Origin: Belliella calami
Lineage (GTDB): Bacteria > Bacteroidota > Bacteroidia > Cytophagales > Cyclobacteriaceae
NCBI RefSeq assembly: GCF_022549695.1
Contig: NZ_JAKZGS010000011.1
Location: 1 to 64,000, forward strand
Direction of reading: 5' to 3'
DNA: 64,000 nt
Part shown: in pieces, positions 1-8,131 of the stretch
Position numbering within the stretch: position 1 is the first letter of the stretch
Layout: each line of letters opens with the position of its first letter
Notes under the pieces: model-generated
Told to the model about the DNA's origin: nothing
Database searches by the model: none
The model's input: the letters and a program-made list of their open reading frames with translations, nothing else
Translations under genes and position numbers: made by a program

Positions 1-1334
1 GCACCGCAACAGTTTCCTTTACCGAAACTAGGGCAGATGGAGCATGTTCAAACAGCTATATCCTAACCAGAACTTGGACAGCAGTGGATGAATGTGGCAA
101 CGAAACCACGCACGTTCAGACCATCACGGTAGAAGATGTCACAGCGCCAGTCTTCAACGAGACCTTGCCGACAGACATCACTGTTTCCTGTGAATCAGTA
201 CCTGCGGCGGTTGTACTTACGGCTAGTGACAATTGTGGTGAAGTAAAAGTTGAGTTTAGAGAGGAAGTTAAAGGTGAAGGATGTGGTAATGAGATCATAA
301 GGACATGGGTTGCAATAGATCTATGTGGTAATTCAGTTGAACATATTCAAACCATTACTATATTGTCTCCTGCCATCATTGCCAATGATGATGATTTTGG
401 TGTACTTCAATTTGATTATAGTGGTATTGTAGGGAATGTGTTTATAAATGATTCACTAAATGGAAATTCAATAGACCCGAGTTTAGTAGAAGTTAAGATT
501 GTCGATTTTGGAGGTCTAAATGATATTACGATCGACTCTAATGGTATCTTAATGTTGGTTTCAGCAGGGACAAATACTCCTGGAAATTACATTGTAGAAT
601 ATAGTGTTTGTGAGGTGGCAAATACTTCAAACTGTGATACTGCTTTGGTCTATTTGAGCATAGATACACCAAAGGTTGATATATCGGTAGAGAAAACTTC
701 CAATAATGTAGTGATTTGGGAAGGAGATGAATTTGACTATCAGATCACTGTGAAAAATATAGGTGGGACGATTGCAACAGATGTAGTGCTTGAAGATGTT
801 TTGCCTGTAGGTGTTTCGTTAATCAGTCAGGAAATTGAATTTGCTAATTTTGAGGTTGATTACAGCTTTGATGTTCAAGGGTCAAGGATCTTGTGGAGTA
901 TTTCAAAATTGCCAGTTGAAGCTGAGGTCGTTTTCAAGGTTAGAGTTAAGGCACTTCCATTGTATGGTGAAGAATCATTAATCATCACTAACCTTGTGAC
1001 AGTATCATCAAAAGAGGAGGATATAGACTTGGCAAACAACACAGATACAGATGTCAATACTATTAGTTCCTTCTTTATTCCGAATGTTATCACTCCAAAT
1101 GGAGATGGAAGCAATGATAGTTTTGTGATTAAAGGCTTGGGAAAATATGTAAGTCACTCATTGGTTTTGTTCAATAGATATGGAGATAATGTCTTTGAAT
1201 CTGAGAATTATCAAAATAACTGGAGTGCAGAAGGCCTTCCTCCGGGTACTTATTATTACATTCTAAAAGGAACTGATGATAATGGAAGGGAACACATCTT
1301 TAAAGGTTGGATTCAGGTTATTAAAGAGTTTTAA
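1..1334 (+). CDS. Secreted adhesin-like protein with T9SS type B (CHU_C) sorting domain, 5'-truncated
   Basis: The frame is open from base 3, so the gene starts left of the window; about 443 residues are visible. The first ~120 residues hold cysteine-bearing HYR/Ig-like repeat modules with recurring patterns such as DECGNE and DLCGNS, each followed by an HVQTITV-like strand. A DUF11-type module follows (around DISVEKTSNN ... VLEDVLPVGV). The C-terminal ~85 residues start with FIPNVITPNGDG and contain LFNRYGDNVFES and GTYYYIL, the hallmark of the gliding-motility-associated CHU_C domain that directs export by the type IX secretion system. It is inferred to be a large secreted or surface-attached protein. 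The ligand is unknown. A strong terminator follows 32 bp after the stop. Confidence 0.9.
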   Translation, partial: TATVSFTETRADGACSNSYILTRTWTAVDECGNETTHVQTITVEDVTAPVFNETLPTDITVSCESVPAAVVLTASDNCGEVKVEFREEVKGEGCGNEIIRTWVAIDLCGNSVEHIQTITILSPAIIANDDDFGVLQFDYSGIVGNVFINDSLNGNSIDPSLVEVKIVDFGGLNDITIDSNGILMLVSAGTNTPGNYIVEYSVCEVANTSNCDTALVYLSIDTPKVDISVEKTSNNVVIWEGDEFDYQITVKNIGGTIATDVVLEDVLPVGVSLISQEIEFANFEVDYSFDVQGSRILWSISKLPVEAEVVFKVRVKALPLYGEESLIITNLVTVSSKEEDIDLANNTDTDVNTISSFFIPNVITPNGDGSNDSFVIKGLGKYVSHSLVLFNRYGDNVFESENYQNNWSAEGLPPGTYYYILKGTDDNGREHIFKGWIQVIKEF

Positions 1335-1365
1335 TTGAAACATTAGTTTGATTCTAGTAATTTTA

Positions 1366-1402
1366 AACAGTATCGAGATCGTCTCGGTACTGTTTTTTTT
1401 TG
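1366..1402 (+). terminator. Rho-independent terminator after the CHU_C gene
   Basis: A 12-bp near-perfect stem (ACAGTATCGAGA / TCTCGGTACTGT, one G-T pair) with a 3-nt loop is followed by a run of T from 1392. It separates the adhesin-like gene from the cbb3 cluster. Confidence 0.9.
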
Positions 1403-1456
1403 ACTATTTATAAGGAGGGTTAAATATGTAATTGAAAAGAAATGCATGATACAAAT

Positions 1457-1470
1457 ATGATAATAATCAT
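1457..1470 (+). promoter_or_regulatory. Candidate CRP/FNR-type operator of the cbb3 cluster
   Basis: The sequence ATGAT-AATA-ATCAT is a 5+5 inverted repeat with a 4-nt spacer, the architecture of FNR/CRP-family sites (TTGAT-N4-ATCAA in enterobacteria). A near-identical site (12813-12826) stands before hemN at exactly the same distance from a -7-like box. The regulator is inferred; none is encoded in the window. Confidence 0.65.
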
Positions 1471-1514
1471 GTTTTGAACTTATTCATGTCATTAATTAGT
1501 GAAGTGACAGAGAT

Positions 1515-1522
1515 TAGCTTTG
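1515..1522 (+). promoter_or_regulatory. Bacteroidota-type -7 box of the cbb3 cluster promoter
   Basis: TAGCTTTG matches the TAnnTTTG consensus of the primary sigma factor in Bacteroidota. It lies 44 nt after the dyad at 1457-1470 and 20 nt before the ATG at 1543. No clear TTTG -33 element is present, which fits an activator-dependent promoter. Confidence 0.55.
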
Positions 1523-1542
1523 TACAAAATAATACAAAAGCT

Positions 1543-2175
1543 ATGCAACTAAAAGAAGGTGTTGATTTGAAGCTTGCAATCCCTGAAGCATTGATTGAAA
1601 AATTTTATTGCAATCATTTACCTTTTGATTTTATTGGATATCTGGGTTCGTGTGGTGGATTTCTATGCAGTGAAAGCCAATACCCAAGTCTTATAACAGC
1701 ACATCTTCCAAAAGTATTGGATTGGTTGCACGAGATTGACATGCCACGAGTTTTTGAAGAGACTCCCTGTGGGATACCAGTGCTTTTGTTTGATGGTGAG
1801 TTTTCAACTGAATCGCTTCTTTTTCATTATGATGGAACTACAGCATCGGCTGATTTGATCAAAAAATTCATAGAGCTCTTCCAAAACAATATTAGAGGTA
1901 GTAAGGCTACCATCATTTCACCATCATTTATCCCAAAGTCAAAGCAAAGAGATGAGCAAGAGCTCATCCAATTGATCACTGAGCACACTTGCGAAACATC
2001 TTTCATCAAGTTTAATTTTACAAGGATTGGCGATTTTTGGTCTTATGCTGTCAAGCATAAATGCACAGTGCTAGTGACATCCAAAAACTATCAAGCAGAC
2101 TTGGCAGAAGTTCTTTTCCATTTCTACAAAGGAGGGATGTGGTATAATAACCTATCGTTTTATTTATCCTATTGA
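1543..2175 (+). CDS. Uncharacterised protein heading the cbb3 oxidase cluster, perhaps USP-like
   Basis: A product of 210 residues if it starts at 1543 (MQLKEGVD). An in-frame ATG at 1486 and a TTG at 1474 are alternatives, but they would put the promoter-like TAGCTTTG inside the gene, so 1543 is preferred. No signal peptide or membrane segment is seen. A stretch reading LLFHYDGTTASADLIKKF, followed by a predicted alpha/beta region, faintly recalls a degenerate universal stress protein domain; this is weak. It lies 51 bp upstream of ccoI on the same strand, which suggests a role linked to oxidase assembly, copper or oxygen limitation. The function is unknown. Confidence 0.7.
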   Translation: MQLKEGVDLKLAIPEALIEKFYCNHLPFDFIGYLGSCGGFLCSESQYPSLITAHLPKVLDWLHEIDMPRVFEETPCGIPVLLFDGEFSTESLLFHYDGTTASADLIKKFIELFQNNIRGSKATIISPSFIPKSKQRDEQELIQLITEHTCETSFIKFNFTRIGDFWSYAVKHKCTVLVTSKNYQADLAEVLFHFYKGGMWYNNLSFYLSY

Positions 2176-2226
2176 TTTTTTCTATTACAAGGAGCATGAT
2201 CCAAATTATCAAATCAAGACACCAAA

Positions 2227-4665
2227 ATGGGTAAGGCAAGTAAAATATATACTCCAATAGCAAAAGCAAACTGCTACCACTGCGGAGAAAGTTGTGTAGA
2301 TGAAGTCTTGCATTTTGATGAAAAAGAGTTTTGCTGCTCTGGTTGCAAGCTTGTATATGAGGTTTTGAATGAAAATGACTTGTGTGCTTACTATGAAATA
2401 GCCGAAGCTCCAGGTACTAGTTTGGGGAAATCAAAAGCAAAGGATAATCGCTTTGATTATTTGGATGATCAGGAGATTATTGACTGCTTGATTGATTTTC
2501 AAAACGATTCGGAAGTTCACATCACATTCACTATTCCATTGATCCATTGTGCATCCTGCATTTGGTTGCTAGAAAATCTTCAAAAGCTTCACAGTGGTGT
2601 GATCTCTGGACGAGTTGACTTTATCAAAAAGAAAGTTCAGGTAAAATATTCAAAAGGTGAGATTAGCCTTAAAGAACTGGTTCAGTTGCTTTCAAGAATA
2701 GGATATGAACCTTCACTCAACTTAGCTGACATTGACAAGAAAAATGCTTTGCCTACAAATAGAAAATTGATTTTCAAATTGGCAGTAGCTGGATTTTGCT
2801 TTGGAAATATGATGCTTTTCAGCTTGCCAGAATACTTCGCAGAGGCAGAGTTGCTAGGGCAAGGTTTCAAAAAGACATTCAATTATCTAAATGTACTACT
2901 TTCTTTGCCTGTGTTTTTTTATGTCGCCACAGACTATTACAAATCTGCCTGGCTTTCCTTGAAAAACACTGCCGTAAATATGGATGTACCAATAGCTTTG
3001 GGCATAGTTACACTGTTTTTTTATAGTCTGTATGATATTTTTCTTCTTGGTAATGAAGGGTATATGGACACCTTGGGTGGGTTGTTATTCTTCTTGTTGA
3101 TTGGGAAATATTATCAACAAAAGACTTATGACACCTTATCATTTGACCGTGACTATAAATCATATTTTCCTGTAGCAGTCACCAAGCTGGTCAAAAACGA
3201 AGAAGAGGTAATTCCCCTGATCAAATTGAAGGTTGGAGATATCATCAGGGTTAGAAATGAGGAGTTGATCCCTGCGGATAGTATTTTGTTGGATGGTGAA
3301 GCTTATATAGACTACAGTTTTGTAACCGGTGAAGAAGTGCCAGTGGCCAAAAAACAAGGAGAGCTTATCTATTCTGGAGGAAGGCAAAAGGGAACTGTCT
3401 TGACTTTGACAGTCCAAAAATCTCCATCTCAAGGATATTTGACAGATTTATGGAACAATGAATCCTTCGAAAAAGAGAAGGTAAACAGTCTTGAAAATTT
3501 AGCAAATAAGGTTTCTGGAAAGTTCACTATAGTTGTTTTGCTTTTAGCAATATCAGCTTTGATTTATTGGGTACTCCAAGGACAAGTTAGTTTGGGAGTT
3601 TTGACATTCACATCGGTTTTGATTATTACATGCCCTTGTGCTTTGGCAATGTCCACTCCATTTACTTTGGGAAATACGCTCAGGGTGTTTGGAAAAGGGA
3701 AATTTTACTTGAAAAATTCTCAGACGATAGAGAAAATCGCAAAAGTTGATACGTTAATTTTTGATAAGACAGGCACCTTGACTGATCCTAATAAAGCAAA
3801 GGTTAAATATATAGGAGAATTGCTTTCTGATGAATCTAAGCAAATCATTAAGGCCATGGTCATGCACTCTACGCATGCTTTGAGTAATAGAATCAATTCA
3901 TATTTGGATAAAATTACTCCAGTGCAGCTTCAAAGCATAGACGAGACTCAAGGAAAAGGTTTGGTTTGTCAATACAAAAGCCAAGAGTTTCGCTTGGGGT
4001 CCATGGAGTTTGTAGGAGCTTCAAGTAATGGATTGCCTGAAGGGGGAAACTTAGTGTTTTTTGCTGTAGAGGATTATGTTTTAGGTTATTTCTTTATCCA
4101 AAGTGGTCTTCGTGAAGGAATCCAAAATGTGGTTTCAGAAGTGCGTCAAGAAAGGGCAGTACATCTTCTTTCAGGAGATCAGGATCATGAAAGGGTTAAT
4201 TTGAACAATATTTTTGGTGAAGGCATATCCATGAATTTCAATCAAGGACCTAGTGACAAGCTTGCTTACATCAAGCGATTGAATAACAAAGGAGCGAACA
4301 CCATGATGGTAGGTGATGGCTTGAATGACGCTGGGGCACTTCGAGAAAGTCATGTAGGGATAGCAGTAACTGATAAGGTGACAAACTTCTCTCCTGCATC
4401 AGATGCGATTATGGATGCATCGGTCATTTCTAAGCTTCCTGCTTTTCTTGATTTCGCAAAGACTAGCAGAAGTATTATCAAAGCAAGTTTTGGGTTAAGT
4501 TTTACCTACAATGCGGTTGGGGTTTACTTTGCTGTGCAAGGTTTGGTAAGCCCTGTTTTCTGTGCGATTCTAATGCCTATCAGCAGTATTTCGGTGGTGA
4601 TTTTTACAACAATCACTACGAATTATCTAGCATATAAGCGCGGTCTAAAAGATAAAATCTGGTAA
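2227..4665 (+). CDS. ccoI: Heavy-metal P-type ATPase for cbb3 oxidase assembly (CcoI/FixI)
   Basis: An 812-residue P1B-type ATPase expected to export copper across the inner membrane for the CuB centre of cbb3 oxidase. The N-terminus has a treble-clef-like cysteine cluster (CYHC at 16-19, C23, CCSGC at 36-40) typical of Bacteroidota CcoI. An HMA-like metal-binding domain follows with CASC at 108-111. The membrane metal site is CPC at 469-471, the phosphorylated aspartate is D513 in DKTGT, and the hinge is GDGLND at 696-701. The next gene, ccoS, starts 2 bp after the stop and supports the assembly role rather than general copper detoxification. Confidence 0.95.
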   Translation: MGKASKIYTPIAKANCYHCGESCVDEVLHFDEKEFCCSGCKLVYEVLNENDLCAYYEIAEAPGTSLGKSKAKDNRFDYLDDQEIIDCLIDFQNDSEVHITFTIPLIHCASCIWLLENLQKLHSGVISGRVDFIKKKVQVKYSKGEISLKELVQLLSRIGYEPSLNLADIDKKNALPTNRKLIFKLAVAGFCFGNMMLFSLPEYFAEAELLGQGFKKTFNYLNVLLSLPVFFYVATDYYKSAWLSLKNTAVNMDVPIALGIVTLFFYSLYDIFLLGNEGYMDTLGGLLFFLLIGKYYQQKTYDTLSFDRDYKSYFPVAVTKLVKNEEEVIPLIKLKVGDIIRVRNEELIPADSILLDGEAYIDYSFVTGEEVPVAKKQGELIYSGGRQKGTVLTLTVQKSPSQGYLTDLWNNESFEKEKVNSLENLANKVSGKFTIVVLLLAISALIYWVLQGQVSLGVLTFTSVLIITCPCALAMSTPFTLGNTLRVFGKGKFYLKNSQTIEKIAKVDTLIFDKTGTLTDPNKAKVKYIGELLSDESKQIIKAMVMHSTHALSNRINSYLDKITPVQLQSIDETQGKGLVCQYKSQEFRLGSMEFVGASSNGLPEGGNLVFFAVEDYVLGYFFIQSGLREGIQNVVSEVRQERAVHLLSGDQDHERVNLNNIFGEGISMNFNQGPSDKLAYIKRLNNKGANTMMVGDGLNDAGALRESHVGIAVTDKVTNFSPASDAIMDASVISKLPAFLDFAKTSRSIIKASFGLSFTYNAVGVYFAVQGLVSPVFCAILMPISSISVVIFTTITTNYLAYKRGLKDKIW

Positions 4666-4667
4666 AC

Positions 4668-4850
4668 ATGGAAGTCATATTCATCTTAATAGCAATCAGT
4701 TTAATCCTGGCCGGTTCATTTCTCTACCTATTCTTCAGAGCGATGAAAGATGGTCAGTTTGATGACAATCATACTCCAGCGATTAGAATTCTATTTGAAA
4801 ATAAACAGTCAAAAATCGATAAAAAAGTACCAACAAATAAAATAAAGTAA
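4668..4850 (+). CDS. ccoS: cbb3 oxidase maturation protein CcoS
   Basis: A 60-residue protein with one N-terminal membrane helix (about residues 3-23), then the conserved patch around KDGQFDD and a PAIRIL segment, as in CcoS/FixS. The family is needed to load haem and copper cofactors into CcoN. It lies between ccoI (2-bp gap) and ccoNO (2-bp gap), so translation is probably coupled. Confidence 0.95.
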   Translation: MEVIFILIAISLILAGSFLYLFFRAMKDGQFDDNHTPAIRILFENKQSKIDKKVPTNKIK

Positions 4851-4852
4851 GT

Positions 4853-6985
4853 ATGTCAGGGACAACATTGGAACAGTTCAGTTACGACAATAAGATCGTA
4901 AAATACTTTGGCGTAGCCACAATTGCTTGGGGTATCGTCGGAATGTTGGTCGGGGTATTGGCAGCTACCCAGCTGTTTTTGCCCGAAGCCAATTTAGGGA
5001 ATCCTTATACTACATTCGGTAGGATTAGGCCATTACACACCAATGCGGTAATTTTTGCATTTGTGGGTAACGCAATTTTTGCTGGAATTTATTATTCCAT
5101 GCCAAGGTTGTTGAAAACACCCATGTGGAGCAAAGCACTTAGCTGGTTTCATTTCTGGGGGTGGCAACTGATCATTCTTTTGGCAGCGATTACCTTGCCT
5201 TTAGGGCTGACAAGTTCCAAAGAATATGCCGAATTGGAATGGCCAATTGATATCTTGATTGCAGTGGTTTGGGTTGCTTTTGGAGCAAATATGATTGGTG
5301 CTTTGATCAAGAGGAGAGAGAAGCATATGTATGTTGCGATTTGGTTTTATCTGGCTTCCTTCATTACTGTAGCAGTACTCCATATTTTTAACTCGCTTGC
5401 ACTCCCTGTTTCTTTTTTCAAAAGTTACTCTGCGTATGCAGGGGTTCAGGATGCTTTGGTTCAGTGGTGGTATGGGCATAATGCAGTGGCATTTTTCTTG
5501 ACCACACCATTCCTTGGCTTGATGTACTATTATTTACCAAAAGCGGCAAACAGACCTGTTTATTCCTATAAACTATCGATTATCCATTTCTGGTCTTTGA
5601 TTTTCCTTTATATCTGGGCTGGACCTCACCATTTGCTTTACACAGCTTTGCCAGAGTGGGCTCAGATTCTAGGTGTGGTATTTTCAGTGATGCTGATAGC
5701 ACCTTCTTGGGGAGGTATGGTCAATGGTCTTCTGACTTTGAGAGGAGCTTGGGACAAAGTACGAGTTGATCCTGTTTTGAAATTTATGGTAGTGGCTGTG
5801 ACAGCCTACGGTATGGCCACTTTCGAAGGCCCATTGCTTTCTTTGAAAAATGTAAATGCTATCGCTCACTATACTGATTGGATTGTAGCACACGTGCATA
5901 TTGGAGGATTGGGCTGGAATGGTTTCTTCACTTTTGCGATGCTTTATTGGTTATGGCCAAAAATGTGGAAGACCAATTTATACTCGACTAAGCTCGCTAC
6001 CACGCACTTTTGGTTGGGCACAATAGGGATTTTATTCTATGCACTTCCAATGTATGTAGCAGCCTTGACTCAATCATTAATGTGGAAAGAATTCTCAGAT
6101 GCAGGCAGATTGGTTTATCCTAACTTCTTGGAGACAGTGGTGCAGATTGTACCAATGTATATGCTCAGAGCGTTTGGTGGAGTGTTGTATTTGTCTGGTG
6201 TATTCTTGATGGTGTACAATATGTTCAAGACAGCCAGCCAAGGGACTTTCGTGCCAGAAGAAGCAGACGAAGCTCCTGCTTTGGTACCTCACAAAGAAGA
6301 AAAAGGAGAGTTTTGGCACAGAGCATGGGAAAGGAAACCTATTTTCTTCACAGTCCTTGCTACAATCGCAATTTTGATTGGAGGTGCGATTGAGATAATC
6401 CCTACCATTTTGGTAAAATCCAATGTGCCTACTATTTCTAATGTAGAACCTTATACACCTTTAGAACTTCAAGGAAGAGATCTTTACATATCACATGGTT
6501 GTGTAGGTTGTCATTCTCAGATGATTAGGCCTTTCAGATCGGAGACGGAGCGTTATGGAGAGTATTCTAAAGCGGGCGAATTTGTCTATGACCGTCCATT
6601 CTTGTGGGGTTCCAAACGAACAGGTCCAGATTTGCATAGAGTGGGAGGCAAGTACCCTGATAGCTGGCATTATCATCACATGGTAGATCCTCGAAGTATG
6701 TCACCTGGTTCTTTGATGCCACCATATCCATGGTTAGCCACCAATATGATGTCGCATAATGATGTTCCTGCTAAAATCAGGATCTTACAAAAATTGGGTG
6801 TCCCATATTCTGAGGGGTATGATCAACAAGCAAATGCGGACTTGGATGCTCAGGCAGATCAGATTGTAGCAAACCTGCAGTCTGCAGGAGTGGAAGTATT
6901 GCCACAATCAGAGATCGTTGCTTTGATAGCATATCTACAACGATTAGGTACGGACATTAAAAAGACAACAGCTTCTAACCCTTAA
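4853..6985 (+). CDS. ccoNO: cbb3-type cytochrome c oxidase, fused subunits I and II (CcoN-CcoO)
   Basis: A 710-residue fusion. Residues 1 to about 470 are the multi-helix haem-copper oxidase subunit I, with conserved histidines in motifs such as PLHTNAV, WWYGHNAV, AGPHHLLY and VAHVHIGGLGW. After a charged linker with a GEFWHRAWERKP motif and one membrane helix, the CcoO part carries a single haem c site CVGCH at 550-554 and an SMSPGSLMPPYPW segment whose methionine can be the axial ligand. The enzyme is a high-affinity terminal oxidase that reduces oxygen and pumps protons. The fusion is usual in Bacteroidota; in Proteobacteria the subunits are separate genes. Confidence 0.97.
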   Translation: MSGTTLEQFSYDNKIVKYFGVATIAWGIVGMLVGVLAATQLFLPEANLGNPYTTFGRIRPLHTNAVIFAFVGNAIFAGIYYSMPRLLKTPMWSKALSWFHFWGWQLIILLAAITLPLGLTSSKEYAELEWPIDILIAVVWVAFGANMIGALIKRREKHMYVAIWFYLASFITVAVLHIFNSLALPVSFFKSYSAYAGVQDALVQWWYGHNAVAFFLTTPFLGLMYYYLPKAANRPVYSYKLSIIHFWSLIFLYIWAGPHHLLYTALPEWAQILGVVFSVMLIAPSWGGMVNGLLTLRGAWDKVRVDPVLKFMVVAVTAYGMATFEGPLLSLKNVNAIAHYTDWIVAHVHIGGLGWNGFFTFAMLYWLWPKMWKTNLYSTKLATTHFWLGTIGILFYALPMYVAALTQSLMWKEFSDAGRLVYPNFLETVVQIVPMYMLRAFGGVLYLSGVFLMVYNMFKTASQGTFVPEEADEAPALVPHKEEKGEFWHRAWERKPIFFTVLATIAILIGGAIEIIPTILVKSNVPTISNVEPYTPLELQGRDLYISHGCVGCHSQMIRPFRSETERYGEYSKAGEFVYDRPFLWGSKRTGPDLHRVGGKYPDSWHYHHMVDPRSMSPGSLMPPYPWLATNMMSHNDVPAKIRILQKLGVPYSEGYDQQANADLDAQADQIVANLQSAGVEVLPQSEIVALIAYLQRLGTDIKKTTASNP

Positions 6986-6996
6986 TCCACAGAACT

Positions 6997-7188
6997 ATGA
7001 AAAAAGATATCTTAAGTTCCATCGAGAACATAGAAATCTACCCCATCATCTCCCTCTTGATCTTTGTACTCTTCTTTGTAGGGATGTTTATTTGGGTAGT
7101 CAAAGCAGATGAAAACTACATCGACCACATGAAAGATTTGCCTTTCGATGACGAAACACAAAAGAAAAGCGGCTATGAAAAAGTTTAA
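6997..7188 (+). CDS. ccoQ: Small CcoQ-like subunit of cbb3 oxidase
   Basis: A 63-residue protein with one membrane helix (about residues 17-37) and an acidic, hydrophilic tail. Its size, topology and place between ccoNO and ccoP match CcoQ, which stabilises the oxidase complex. Sequence conservation in this family is low, so the assignment rests mainly on position. The end overlaps the start of ccoP by 14 bp. Confidence 0.85.
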   Translation: MKKDILSSIENIEIYPIISLLIFVLFFVGMFIWVVKADENYIDHMKDLPFDDETQKKSGYEKV

Positions 7189-8119
7189 AATCTTATTAAC
7201 TGTCCTGATAAGCTTCTTTACAACGCTTTCAGCATTTGCTCAGACTAGTGAAATGTCCTGGGTAAATAAATTCCGAGAAATGGATAGTAGCCAACTAACA
7301 CTTTTAGTGATTTTGGCAGTGGTACTAGGAGTTATTTTATTGCTTTTGGTTTTAATGATTTACCTCATGTCATTTATGGTGACTGTTTTGAAAAAGGATA
7401 GTCCTCAGACAGAGCCAGAGCCATCTTGGTGGGATGAGTTTAAGCTAAAGTACATCGTAGGTAACATGAAGCCTGTGGGTGGTAAAGAAGAGAAAGAAAT
7501 GATGCTTGACCACAGCTATGATGGCATTGTGGAGCTTGATAACCACATGCCGCCTTGGCTTGCTAATGTGTTTTATGTAACGATCGCTTTTGCTATAGCC
7601 TATTTTACATATTATTCAGTATTAGGACTTGGTAAGACTCAACTAGAGGAATATAAGGAAGAATTGAAAATTGCCGCTTTTCAAGCTGAAGAATACAAAC
7701 TCTTGGCCTTGAGTTCTATTGATGAAAATACAGTGGTGTTCGACTCCTCGACTCCAGCTATCAATTCAGGAAAATCTATCTATGATACTAACTGTATCGC
7801 CTGTCATGCTGCTGATGGTGGTGGTGGAATAGGTCCAAATTTGACAGATGAATATTGGATTCATGGTGGAAGTATTTCGGATATATTCAAGGTGGTAAAG
7901 TATGGAGTCGTCGAAAAAGGTATGGTTCCTTGGCAAGATCAATTGAGCCCAGAAGAAATGCAAAATGTGTCCAGCTACATTTTGACACTAACTGGATCTA
8001 CTCCTGCAAATCCAAAAGAACCTCAAGGCGAGAAGTATGAGCCTGCTATTGAAGAGCCATTGGATGCTTTGACTAAAGATGAGCTGGAATTGGTACCAGT
8101 AGAGGAAGAAGAAAATTAG
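7175..8119 (+). CDS. ccoP: cbb3 oxidase subunit III (CcoP), monohaem
   Basis: A 314-residue protein starting at ATG 7175, inside the end of ccoQ. An earlier in-frame ATG at 7148 would put a basic extension before the signal-like helix MKKFKILLTVLISFF. A second helix lies near residues 36-60. The CcoP signature follows (YDGIVELDNHMPPWLANVF) leading into another helix, and then one cytochrome c domain with CIACH. Proteobacterial CcoP normally has two CxxCH sites; only one is present here, as is common in Bacteroidota. The C-terminal tail is acidic and rich in glutamate. Confidence 0.95.
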   Translation: MKKFKILLTVLISFFTTLSAFAQTSEMSWVNKFREMDSSQLTLLVILAVVLGVILLLLVLMIYLMSFMVTVLKKDSPQTEPEPSWWDEFKLKYIVGNMKPVGGKEEKEMMLDHSYDGIVELDNHMPPWLANVFYVTIAFAIAYFTYYSVLGLGKTQLEEYKEELKIAAFQAEEYKLLALSSIDENTVVFDSSTPAINSGKSIYDTNCIACHAADGGGGIGPNLTDEYWIHGGSISDIFKVVKYGVVEKGMVPWQDQLSPEEMQNVSSYILTLTGSTPANPKEPQGEKYEPAIEEPLDALTKDELELVPVEEEEN

Positions 8120-8131
8120 ATATAAAAGAAG

